DNA of 12,641 nt. Origin: UBA5209 sp964625015. GTDB taxonomy: Bacteria > Patescibacteriota > Dojkabacteria > SC72. Of this stretch, positions 6,146 to 12,172 are shown one piece after another (the stretch's first letter is position 1; each line of letters begins with the position of its first letter). Both the position numbers and the translations under genes were made by a program. The stretch is taken from the NCBI GenBank assembly GCA_964625015.1, contig CAZUZI010000027.1, positions 1 through 12,641 of the forward strand, read 5' to 3'. The notes beneath the pieces were generated by a model. The model worked only from the letters and a program-made list of their open reading frames with translations. It searched no databases and was not told the DNA's origin.

Positions 6146-7915
6146 TTAAATTGAATTTCTATTTCTAATAGGACTTCTACTATATGATAATGTATAATTA
6201 CTATAATCTAATCTTAGGCTTCCAGGTCCAAAAAAATATTCTCTATTTAATCTACTAGGTAGTAGAAGATTCCAAACATTATCACTAGTAACATTTTGTT
6301 GTTCATTTTGCTGTATTATATTCTGAGAATGAAAAGTATTATTATGTTCGTTAATATTTCTATATGTATGATTACATATAGTACAATAACCACAATTACA
6401 CTGTAATTCAGACATTGAAACAGAATAAGTACCACATTCTCTACATTCTATATATGGTATATTAGTAATATAATTTCTCCTTCTTGAATAAATATAAGTA
6501 CTTCCGCAACAAGTATTACAACAATAACCATTGTAATCACCACAATTATTACAAAGATACATACCACAAGAAGGACACTTATGTAGTAATAAATTCCTAA
6601 ATTGATCTCCACAATCTGGACATATTTCACATGTACAGTTGTATCCTATATGATCATTATATTCTCCACATAACTCACAAGTTACACATTGACAATTATT
6701 TTCACTACATCCACATCTATCACAATTATGGCAATTACAACAGGAATTAATACACCTATTGCAATCATTACATATCCTCTCAGAATGTCTATATCTACTC
6801 CCACATTCAATACATTCATAATTTCTACAATTACATAAATTTTTATTATCATTATTAATTCTTAAACATTTCTTACAATAATCATCTCTAAAAGTAGGAG
6901 TTATATTATAAAAATCAATCATAGATATATATTTAATATCACTTTTATTATATGAATATTTTGATTCTAAATTTGCAAAACTAATAAATAATTTTCTATT
7001 AGAATCAAAATATTTATCAAAATAATTTAATATCTCTATATTATCTCTATTATGAAAAAAATCACTTCTAAATAAAGTGATTATATTGTAATTTTTACTA
7101 ATTATTTTATTTATATATAAATTTATTAATTGTAAAGTTAATTCACTTCCATTAAAAAAATGATTTATATAATATTTTTTCTTTTTATCCATATCTTTTA
7201 CTGTAGAATAAATATAATTACTCCAAAATATGTAAGATAAAAACAAATAAGTATTTATATAATCCTCTAAAGTTTCATCTGCAATAGATGAAAAATTTCT
7301 AAATTCATATCCATTAAAACAATCACCGTTATCAAGTGATTTATATCTAAAAGATTGTGAATCATTATTTCCATAACCACAATTTCTTCTATATATACCA
7401 GGGTCTCCCTCTATTCTATTAAGAATTCTACTATTAAACATATTTAAAATAAACGGAAATAATATTCCTCCAGTATCATACGATGATTTAAACATTAAAT
7501 GATTATAAATATTATTATAAAAATCATTAATAGAAATAGATATATGCAATCCACACGGACTTTGACCTCTATTATTAGATCCAGAACAATTTGGATTACT
7601 AAAATAAGGCCCACACATTATTTTAGATCCAGAAGGAATAAAATTATCTTTTACAGATAAAACCGTATTTTCTATATCTAATAATAATTTTTTAATAGAT
7701 GTAAATGGTTTAGTAGCTAATTCCCATGTGTCGTGTCTGCCGTCTACGCCAAATCTCGATCCACTGGTATTATGTGGTATGAAATCTGATGCGTAAAAAC
7801 AATCTAAATCCAAATCTAATTTAGAATTATCTTCTTTACAAATCATTCCTTCCAATTCAATCCCAAAATTAAATAATGGCCTACTTTCTACTCGTTTTTT
7901 TATTTCTCCTAACAA
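6146..7915 (-). CDS. GS-fold COOH-NH2 ligase (amidoligase B) with long zinc-knuckle array
   Basis: Largest of the three paralogous ligases (589 aa). Catalytic-domain motifs: FGIELEG (17-23), DGRHDTWEL...P (58-70), CGLHISISI (121-129), RIEGD (167-171), RRN...YG (176-182) and YEFRNF (203-208). A helical middle (about 210-340) leads to an array with 37 cysteines at 347-514, built largely of CxxC-x6/10-CxC knuckles and zinc ribbons. A section from CDRC at 398 through CTC, CPDC and CPSC aligns with amidoligase C. A Gln/Asn/Arg/Tyr-rich tail (about 530-589) follows. The start is TTG at 7915, 7 nt after AAGG in the end of the upstream gene; no better start is present before the E-x-E motif. The stop precedes hairpin element 4 by 12 nt. 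The zinc array probably recruits a substrate or nucleic acid; the substrate is unknown. Confidence 0.87.
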   Translation of the reverse strand: MLGEIKKRVESRPLFNFGIELEGMICKEDNSKLDLDLDCFYASDFIPHNTSGSRFGVDGRHDTWELATKPFTSIKKLLLDIENTVLSVKDNFIPSGSKIMCGPYFSNPNCSGSNNRGQSPCGLHISISINDFYNNIYNHLMFKSSYDTGGILFPFILNMFNSRILNRIEGDPGIYRRNCGYGNNDSQSFRYKSLDNGDCFNGYEFRNFSSIADETLEDYINTYLFLSYIFWSNYIYSTVKDMDKKKKYYINHFFNGSELTLQLINLYINKIISKNYNIITLFRSDFFHNRDNIEILNYFDKYFDSNRKLFISFANLESKYSYNKSDIKYISMIDFYNITPTFRDDYCKKCLRINNDNKNLCNCRNYECIECGSRYRHSERICNDCNRCINSCCNCHNCDRCGCSENNCQCVTCELCGEYNDHIGYNCTCEICPDCGDQFRNLLLHKCPSCGMYLCNNCGDYNGYCCNTCCGSTYIYSRRRNYITNIPYIECRECGTYSVSMSELQCNCGYCTICNHTYRNINEHNNTFHSQNIIQQNEQQNVTSDNVWNLLLPSRLNREYFFGPGSLRLDYSNYTLSYSRSPIRNRNSI

Positions 7916-7919
7916 TTAA

Positions 7920-8252
7920 TCACCTTCTTTCCATTATATAACCATTAAGTATAAATTTAAGTCTTAAAAATTCATTAGATGTCATATTTGAAATGACATT
8001 TGATACATTACTATTATAGATATTATTTAAAATAATAAATTCATAAAGTTCTATTATCATTTTTTTAATATTTTTTATTACAATATTTTCACTATTACCT
8101 ATAGAATTGATATTAAAATCACTAATAGAAGCCATAAAATTTTTAGAAATATTAAAATATTGATAAATATCTACCTTTATAGGATTTTTTAAAAAATATT
8201 TATTATTTTCTAAATCATTTATATATAGAGAATATTTATTAATATTAATCAC
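7920..8252 (-). CDS. 110-aa protein of unknown function upstream of amidoligase B
   Basis: Not recognised. The GTG at 8252 lies within the purine-rich AAGGAAGGTGATT, so the exact start is uncertain; a non-canonical ATT a few codons later would sit at better spacing. The sequence is Ile/Asn-rich with predicted helices: KNIKKMIIELYEFIILNNIY (about 60-79) and TSNEFLRLKFILNGYIMERR at the end. The stop is TGA, 4 nt before the TTG start of amidoligase B, and the ligase's SD is inside this gene's last codons, so the two are likely coupled. It could be a small helper of that ligase; nothing in the sequence proves it. Confidence 0.6.
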   Translation of the reverse strand: MININKYSLYINDLENNKYFLKNPIKVDIYQYFNISKNFMASISDFNINSIGNSENIVIKNIKKMIIELYEFIILNNIYNSNVSNVISNMTSNEFLRLKFILNGYIMERR

Positions 8253-8284
8253 CTTCCTTTACTATAAAATTACACATATATACA

Positions 8285-8310
8285 GACGGTGCTACGCACT
8301 AAAGCGTAGC
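8285..8310 (-). terminator. Hairpin + ACCGTC gene-end element 5
   Basis: Minus strand: stem GCTACGC, loop TTTAGT, stem GCGTAGC, then ACCGTC. This copy has A instead of T before CCGTC. It starts 13 nt after the stop codon of amidoligase C and stands out as GC-rich against its surroundings. Confidence 0.6.
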
Positions 8311-8323
8311 TTATTTTTAAATA

Positions 8324-9832
8324 TTAAATTATTTTAATAGTTCTTACTTTTTTCCATTCACAATTACATCTTTCATATGCCTTTTTTATGGTTGAAGATT
8401 TTTTATCGCAATTATAACACTTAATCCAATAAAAGTCATCTCCATCTTTCGTGCCTAAAGTATAACTAAAATGAGATCCACAAGTTCTACATAATACTCC
8501 AGTATATGAAGATCTGTCATAATCTCCTATTTTAAGTTGACATGTATTACATTCTGGACAAAGGTGATAATTGTATTTTTCTATATTATAAAACCTACTA
8601 TTACAATCATCGCACTTTACGCAAGTACATTCTTCACTAATTTCATCATTATACTTATTGCAATAATTACATTTTTTACATATACAATTATCATGATTTT
8701 GATTGCAACGATCACATTTTAATTCTTCTAGCGCAGAGGATACTAGAAGTTTTTTATTAAAGCTTGAATTACAATTACACGAACGATAATTGTTCGGCGA
8801 ATTTTTGCTGAAAATAGCATGGCAACTATAACACCATTTATATGAATTATTATATGGTATATCTTTTGAAATATTATATGCCTTAAAAACTCCTACCTTA
8901 AAATCATCTTCCTTTAATCCACCATTATTATAAATAGTGGAAATATATTTAAATGCTTTATTTAAATCTAAGCCCAATATATTTTTCGAATACTTATTTA
9001 TATATTTAGATGAAGTAAAGCATTTTATAACTTCATTACTAAAAAATTCTTTAGAGTAAGGAAGAAATGATAATTTTCTATATAAATTATTATAACTTAT
9101 AATAAGATTGTCATTTAAATATGGTTTTAATAATTCATGTTTTTCTGATAATACAGTTTCTCCTACTACATAGGATAAAAATGTATTTAAATATATACCC
9201 AAATATGACTTTTGAAGTTCAGGTATTGATGCACACGCTCCAAACATCCTGAACTCAATAGCTTTTATATGACTTTGTAATCTAAACGCACCTCCTTTCC
9301 TACCATAACCAGTTTTTTGTCTTTCATCTGAAAGATTTCCTTCTATTTTTGTTATGGCATTTTCTGGAAATAATTTTAATATTAATCTATTTAATCCTTT
9401 TATGGAATATTCGTAAGAATCGTCGTTATTGTAAAATAATAAATTATACAATGAATTTTTATTTTCATTTAAAGAAGTAGTTACATGCATACCACATGGA
9501 AATGTATATTCACTATTATTTCCACTTTTTACTATTCTAAATCTTTTAGAAGTAAAAAAAGGAATCGATACTATATCGCATCCTTCTGGAATAAGTCTTT
9601 TCCCTTCAGAATAATATTTTATTAGTGATTTTTCCAGATCATTATAATTAAATACTGGATCGGTCGCGGTTTCTTGTGTATTACTTGATCCATCACATCC
9701 AAATCTAGCACCACTAGAATTAGTGGTGAAGTTGTTGGCATTAAACATATATGGTAATTTTTCATTTGCCACTATAATACCTTCCTGTTCGATACCAAAT
9801 TTTAATAATGGTTTTAAATTACTAAAATCCAT
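8324..9832 (-). CDS. GS-fold COOH-NH2 ligase (amidoligase C) with zinc-knuckle array
   Basis: Third paralog (502 aa). Motifs: FGIEQEG (12-18), DGSSNTQET...P (47-59), CGMHVTTSL (113-121), KIEGN (162-166), GYG (175-177) and IEFRMF (192-197). It is the most divergent: DGS replaces DGR, IEGN replaces IEGD, and the RR pair before the YG is lost, which suggests a different substrate. The helical middle runs to about 333. A zinc array spans 334-494, with CYSC, CDRC-x6-CIC (373 onward), CNYC-x10-CTC, CDDC, CPEC, CRTCG and CYNC. The part from CDRC is collinear with the amidoligase B array, so catalytic and zinc regions diverged together from one ancestor. The ATG at 9832 has AAGGAGG upstream. It ends its unit, with hairpin element 5 13 nt later. 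Substrate unknown. Confidence 0.87.
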   Translation of the reverse strand: MDFSNLKPLLKFGIEQEGIIVANEKLPYMFNANNFTTNSSGARFGCDGSSNTQETATDPVFNYNDLEKSLIKYYSEGKRLIPEGCDIVSIPFFTSKRFRIVKSGNNSEYTFPCGMHVTTSLNENKNSLYNLLFYNNDDSYEYSIKGLNRLILKLFPENAITKIEGNLSDERQKTGYGRKGGAFRLQSHIKAIEFRMFGACASIPELQKSYLGIYLNTFLSYVVGETVLSEKHELLKPYLNDNLIISYNNLYRKLSFLPYSKEFFSNEVIKCFTSSKYINKYSKNILGLDLNKAFKYISTIYNNGGLKEDDFKVGVFKAYNISKDIPYNNSYKWCYSCHAIFSKNSPNNYRSCNCNSSFNKKLLVSSALEELKCDRCNQNHDNCICKKCNYCNKYNDEISEECTCVKCDDCNSRFYNIEKYNYHLCPECNTCQLKIGDYDRSSYTGVLCRTCGSHFSYTLGTKDGDDFYWIKCYNCDKKSSTIKKAYERCNCEWKKVRTIKII

Positions 9833-9853
9833 AAAAAAATCCTCCTTATATTT

Positions 9854-10240
9854 TTAATTTTTAAAAGAATAGCAATAAAAAAAAGTAGTTTCTTCATTAA
9901 AAAAATCTTTTTCAGTTCCATATAACCATATAGGTTTTTCGTTCTTCCATATTATAATAAAATGTTTGTAATTTCTATTAATTTCAACTAAATTAAAAAT
10001 TACAGACTTATTTAGATTTCTAATTAAATTAATATCATTTGATATTATATCGATAAAATATCCTTTTTCTTTAGGAAATTTTTCTTTTAATTTAGAAAAG
10101 GACATATATTCTATATTATTATATAATATATACTTGTAAGCATCTAACTGTTTTAAATTCTTTTCTTTATTATTTTTTATTTTACAATTGCAAAATGCAC
10201 ATTTATTATCACATTTACAATTGCAATTATTATTACACAT
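9854..10240 (-). CDS. 128-aa protein with Cys-rich N-terminal cluster
   Basis: ATG at 10240 directly abuts the stop of the 28-aa gene (TAAATG), with the SD GGAGGT inside that gene. Residues 1-20 hold seven cysteines (C2, C6, C8, C10, C14, C17, C19) in CxC and CxxC spacing, likely a metal-binding cluster. A helical Lys-rich linker follows, then a mixed domain: SKLKEKFPKEKGYFIDIIS (about 49-67), FNLVEINRNYKHFIIIWKNE (about 81-100) and KPIWLYGTEKDFF. No known family is apparent. It precedes amidoligase C by 21 nt in the same unit, and the Cys cluster echoes the ligases' zinc tails. A role as partner of that ligase is a guess from context. Confidence 0.65.
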   Translation of the reverse strand: MCNNNCNCKCDNKCAFCNCKIKNNKEKNLKQLDAYKYILYNNIEYMSFSKLKEKFPKEKGYFIDIISNDINLIRNLNKSVIFNLVEINRNYKHFIIIWKNEKPIWLYGTEKDFFNEETTFFYCYSFKN

Positions 10241-10327
10241 TTATAAAACCTCCATTTCTTTTAATATTTTTACTATAATAGCACAACATAAAAGTCCTAA
10301 TATTAGGATTTCTGGTTCATATCCCAT
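10241..10327 (-). CDS. 28-aa predicted single-pass membrane peptide
   Basis: Very short frame from ATG at 10327: MGYEPEILILGLLCCAIIVK followed by ILKEMEVL and a stop. GGAGGT lies 9 nt upstream, and its stop abuts the next ATG. The hydrophobic core (residues 7-19) followed by a charged end looks like one membrane helix. The good SD, its place as first gene after hairpin element 6 and tight packing support a real gene, but it could be a leader peptide that positions ribosomes for the 128-aa gene. Confidence 0.5.
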   Translation of the reverse strand: MGYEPEILILGLLCCAIIVKILKEMEVL

Positions 10328-10358
10328 TAATTTATCACCTCCTATCTTAGCTAATTTA

Positions 10359-10396
10359 GACGGAATAAGTAGATAATTATTACTTATCTACTTATT
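10359..10396 (-). terminator. Hairpin + CCGTC gene-end element 6
   Basis: Minus strand: perfect 13-bp stem AATAAGTAGATAA / TTATCTACTTATT with a 7-nt loop, then CCGTC directly. It starts 10 nt after the stop codon of the 261-aa gene. The longest stem of the set, and AT-rich. Confidence 0.65.
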
Positions 10397-10406
10397 GATA
10401 GTATTA

Positions 10407-11192
10407 TTATCCAATTAATAAATAATATTTTTTACCATTAATTTCCTTTCTTTTAACTTTTCCTCTTTTACCCCATGTTTCAAAATTATATTTAATTTTA
10501 TTAAAAATTTTTAATGGAATATCTTTATATAACATTCCTTTTGAAGAAATTTTATTATCATTAGTAATATGCATTTCTCCATCATATTCTTTTTTATTTT
10601 TAATTCCAGTTATATAATTTCCCCAACATGGTTCTATTTCTTTTATATCAGAAATAATAATACCTGGAACTTCTATTTCTTCATGCTTCATAAAATATAA
10701 AAGTCTAGATAATTGAAGATTTATTCCAAGTCCTCTATATCCATAGAAAAATTGAATAATATCATATGTTTTATTAGATTCTGGTTTTGGTTTTAAATTA
10801 ACTTCAGTTAATTTTGTTTTTTCTTTATTTAAAACATCAACACAGCTTTTTTTATAAGAAAAAATATATTCATTTGGATAATTATCACTATCCTTAATTC
10901 TTCTTATAAAAAAATGAAAATGACGTTTATTACCATTTGGAGTAAATAATCTTTCATTTTTATAACATTCAACTATTTTATCTTCATTATCTGAAATAAT
11001 TTTTCCAAATTCTCCAGTAACAATTTGATCCGATGCATATTTATTACAAGTAAACATATTAAATTGTAATATACTTCCATTACTAGTAATAATTACAGTT
11101 AAAAAACCATTGGTAGAATGATAGTTATTAGAGATAATTTTTATATTATCTCCTATTTGATATTCTTTGGTTGTGAATTTGTTTATATTCAT
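10407..11192 (-). CDS. 261-aa protein of unknown function, paralog of the gap-broken gene
   Basis: ATG at 11192 follows AGGAGG at ideal spacing. Not a family I can name. It looks like a beta-rich soluble protein: an N-terminal DNIKIISNNYHSTNGFL segment (about 15-31), a central FFIRRIKDSDNYPNEYIFSYKK (about 94-115), a segment LSRLLYFMKHEEIEVPGIII (about 160-179) and a basic C-terminus (WGKRGKVKRKEINGKKYYLL). The central block, the following VNLKP and the end (KISSKGMLYKDIP) match the upstream gene at 11291-11955, so the two arose by duplication. It forms a unit by itself between hairpin elements 7 and 6. Confidence 0.7.
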   Translation of the reverse strand: MNINKFTTKEYQIGDNIKIISNNYHSTNGFLTVIITSNGSILQFNMFTCNKYASDQIVTGEFGKIISDNEDKIVECYKNERLFTPNGNKRHFHFFIRRIKDSDNYPNEYIFSYKKSCVDVLNKEKTKLTEVNLKPKPESNKTYDIIQFFYGYRGLGINLQLSRLLYFMKHEEIEVPGIIISDIKEIEPCWGNYITGIKNKKEYDGEMHITNDNKISSKGMLYKDIPLKIFNKIKYNFETWGKRGKVKRKEINGKKYYLLIG

Positions 11193-11222
11193 ATATTACC
11201 TCCTGGCTATTGTGATAAAAAT

Positions 11223-11234
11223 GCGCATATGCGC
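11223..11234 (-). promoter_or_regulatory. GCGCATATGCGC palindrome in the leader of the 261-aa gene
   Basis: A perfect 12-bp palindrome, strikingly GC-rich here, lies one base after the CCGTC box of element 7 and is followed on the minus strand by ATTTTTAT. It could be a small operator, or a second weak hairpin (4-5 bp) with a short T-run that reinforces termination. It is 30 nt upstream of the start at 11192. Confidence 0.4.
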
Positions 11235-11235
11235 T

Positions 11236-11279
11236 GACGGAACTATATATACCAAAATTATTTTAATGATATATATAGT
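11236..11279 (-). terminator. Hairpin + TCCGTC gene-end element 7
   Basis: Minus strand: 10-bp stem ACTATATATA / TATATATAGT around an 18-nt loop that can itself pair (AAAAT with ATTTT), then TCCGTC. It starts 11 nt after the TAG at 11291-11293, which supports that codon as the real end of the gap-broken gene. Confidence 0.55.
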
Positions 11280-11290
11280 ATTATTAATAA

Positions 11291-11955
11291 CTACTTACAT
11301 TTTATTTTTAGTTCTGTTTCTGTTATATAACCTTTATTTTTTAAACCATCATTATCAATAAAAGTTATATATTTTAATTTACAATATCCATTTGATTTTA
11401 TATTTTTTATAATATTATATGGAATATTTCTATATAATTTATATTCTACTTCATTAATAATGATTTTTTCACCTTTAAATTCNNNNNNNNNNCTTTATAA
11501 CTAATAAAATTACAGTATTTAACTGTATTTAAATTTCTACGAAGATTTACATTTGGAAATTTTTTTCTACCCCAAAACATATACTTTGAATATTTTTTAT
11601 ATTCAAATAAATATGCATTAGGATAATTTTTATCATCTTTTATTCTTTTTATTAATAACCCAAAATTATATCTATATGTATCAAAATTAAATAATAATTT
11701 ATAATTTTTTATAATTTTTTCTTCCTGTAAGGAAATAATTGAAGATATTTTTTCTTCGTTTATTATTACTTTATTAAAATTTCTACCATTTAATAAATTA
11801 AATACATATAATTTATTATCCATATCATAAATTAATAAATCTATAATTTGTGCATGATTTCCAGTAGAATATTCACATTTTACATGAATATTATCTGATA
11901 ATTTTGTTATATTATTTTTATTTATTAAATCATAATATTTTTCTTTATTATTCAT
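11291..11955 (-). CDS. Unknown protein interrupted by an assembly gap (paralog of the 261-aa protein)
   Basis: ATG at 11955 overlaps the TGA of the 66-aa gene (ATGA), with AGGAGA upstream. Before the Ns, 154 residues read cleanly and match the downstream paralog: FGLLIKRIKDDKNYPNAYLF against FHFFIRRIKDSDNYPNEYIF, then VNLRR...CNFISY against VNLKP...IIQFFYG. After the Ns the matching frame is a different one: EKIIINEVEYKLYRNIP and onward to a TAG at 11291, matching the paralog's KISSKGMLYKDIP region. The frames disagree by a shift, so ten Ns cannot be the true gap length. By comparison with the paralog, about 55-60 codons are probably missing. Reading straight through the Ns gives a false stop at 11446. 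The gene is probably intact in the real genome; function unknown. Confidence 0.65.
11483..11492. other. Assembly gap (10 Ns)
   Basis: Ten unknown bases inside a coding region. Comparison with the paralog suggests the true missing length is larger than shown. Confidence 0.98.
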
Positions 11956-12152
11956 TTTATTTCTCCTAATCCATATACATATCCACTGCCATCGCCAATT
12001 GGCGAATATAGTGTATTATCTCCAGTTTCATAACTGTTGTCATTTTTCTTAACACAATAGACTTCACCGTTAGAACCTATAAATCCTCCATTAGAATGTA
12101 TTCCTGGAGTTATTACTTTACCATTAATGTCAAATATAATAGATCTGTTCAT
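11952..12152 (-). CDS. 66-aa protein of unknown function
   Basis: ATG at 12152 has AAAGGAGTGA upstream; the stop TGA overlaps the next ATG. The protein is Gly/Ser/Asn-rich (ITPGIHSNGGFIGSNGEVYC, about 14-33) and ends SPIGDGSGYVYGLGEIK. This suggests short beta strands with Gly turns, as in repeat or surface-associated proteins, but it is too short to classify. It lies 20 nt after the right-edge gene and is coupled to the gap-broken gene. Confidence 0.6.
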   Translation of the reverse strand: MNRSIIFDINGKVITPGIHSNGGFIGSNGEVYCVKKNDNSYETGDNTLYSPIGDGSGYVYGLGEIK

Positions 12153-12172
12153 ATTATCACTCCTTTATTAAA

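Noticed and set aside
6448..6630. Minus-strand hydrophobic 60-codon open frame
   Set aside because: Shifted-frame shadow of the amidoligase B zinc array.
8537..8722. Plus-strand open frame, hydrophobic 61 codons
   Set aside because: It is the complement of the zinc array of amidoligase C; Cys codons read backwards give Thr/Ile-rich hydrophobic sequence.
716..9832. Alternative genetic code (TGA or TAG reassigned)
   Set aside because: TAG ends the amidotransferase and the 37-aa gene, TGA ends the 110-aa and 66-aa genes at natural coupled junctions, and Trp is encoded by TGG.
10188..10376. Plus-strand open frame of 62 codons
   Set aside because: Antisense to the 128-aa Cys cluster, the 28-aa gene and hairpin element 6; no SD support.
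681..11279. Hairpin elements as REP/RAYT repeats, integron attC sites, or a CRISPR array
   Set aside because: Stems have no common sequence, no integrase or RAYT transposase is visible, attC core motifs are absent, and spacing is irregular.
11167..11361. Plus-strand open frame, hydrophobic
   Set aside because: Crosses hairpin element 7 and two minus-strand gene ends; probably AT-rich noise.
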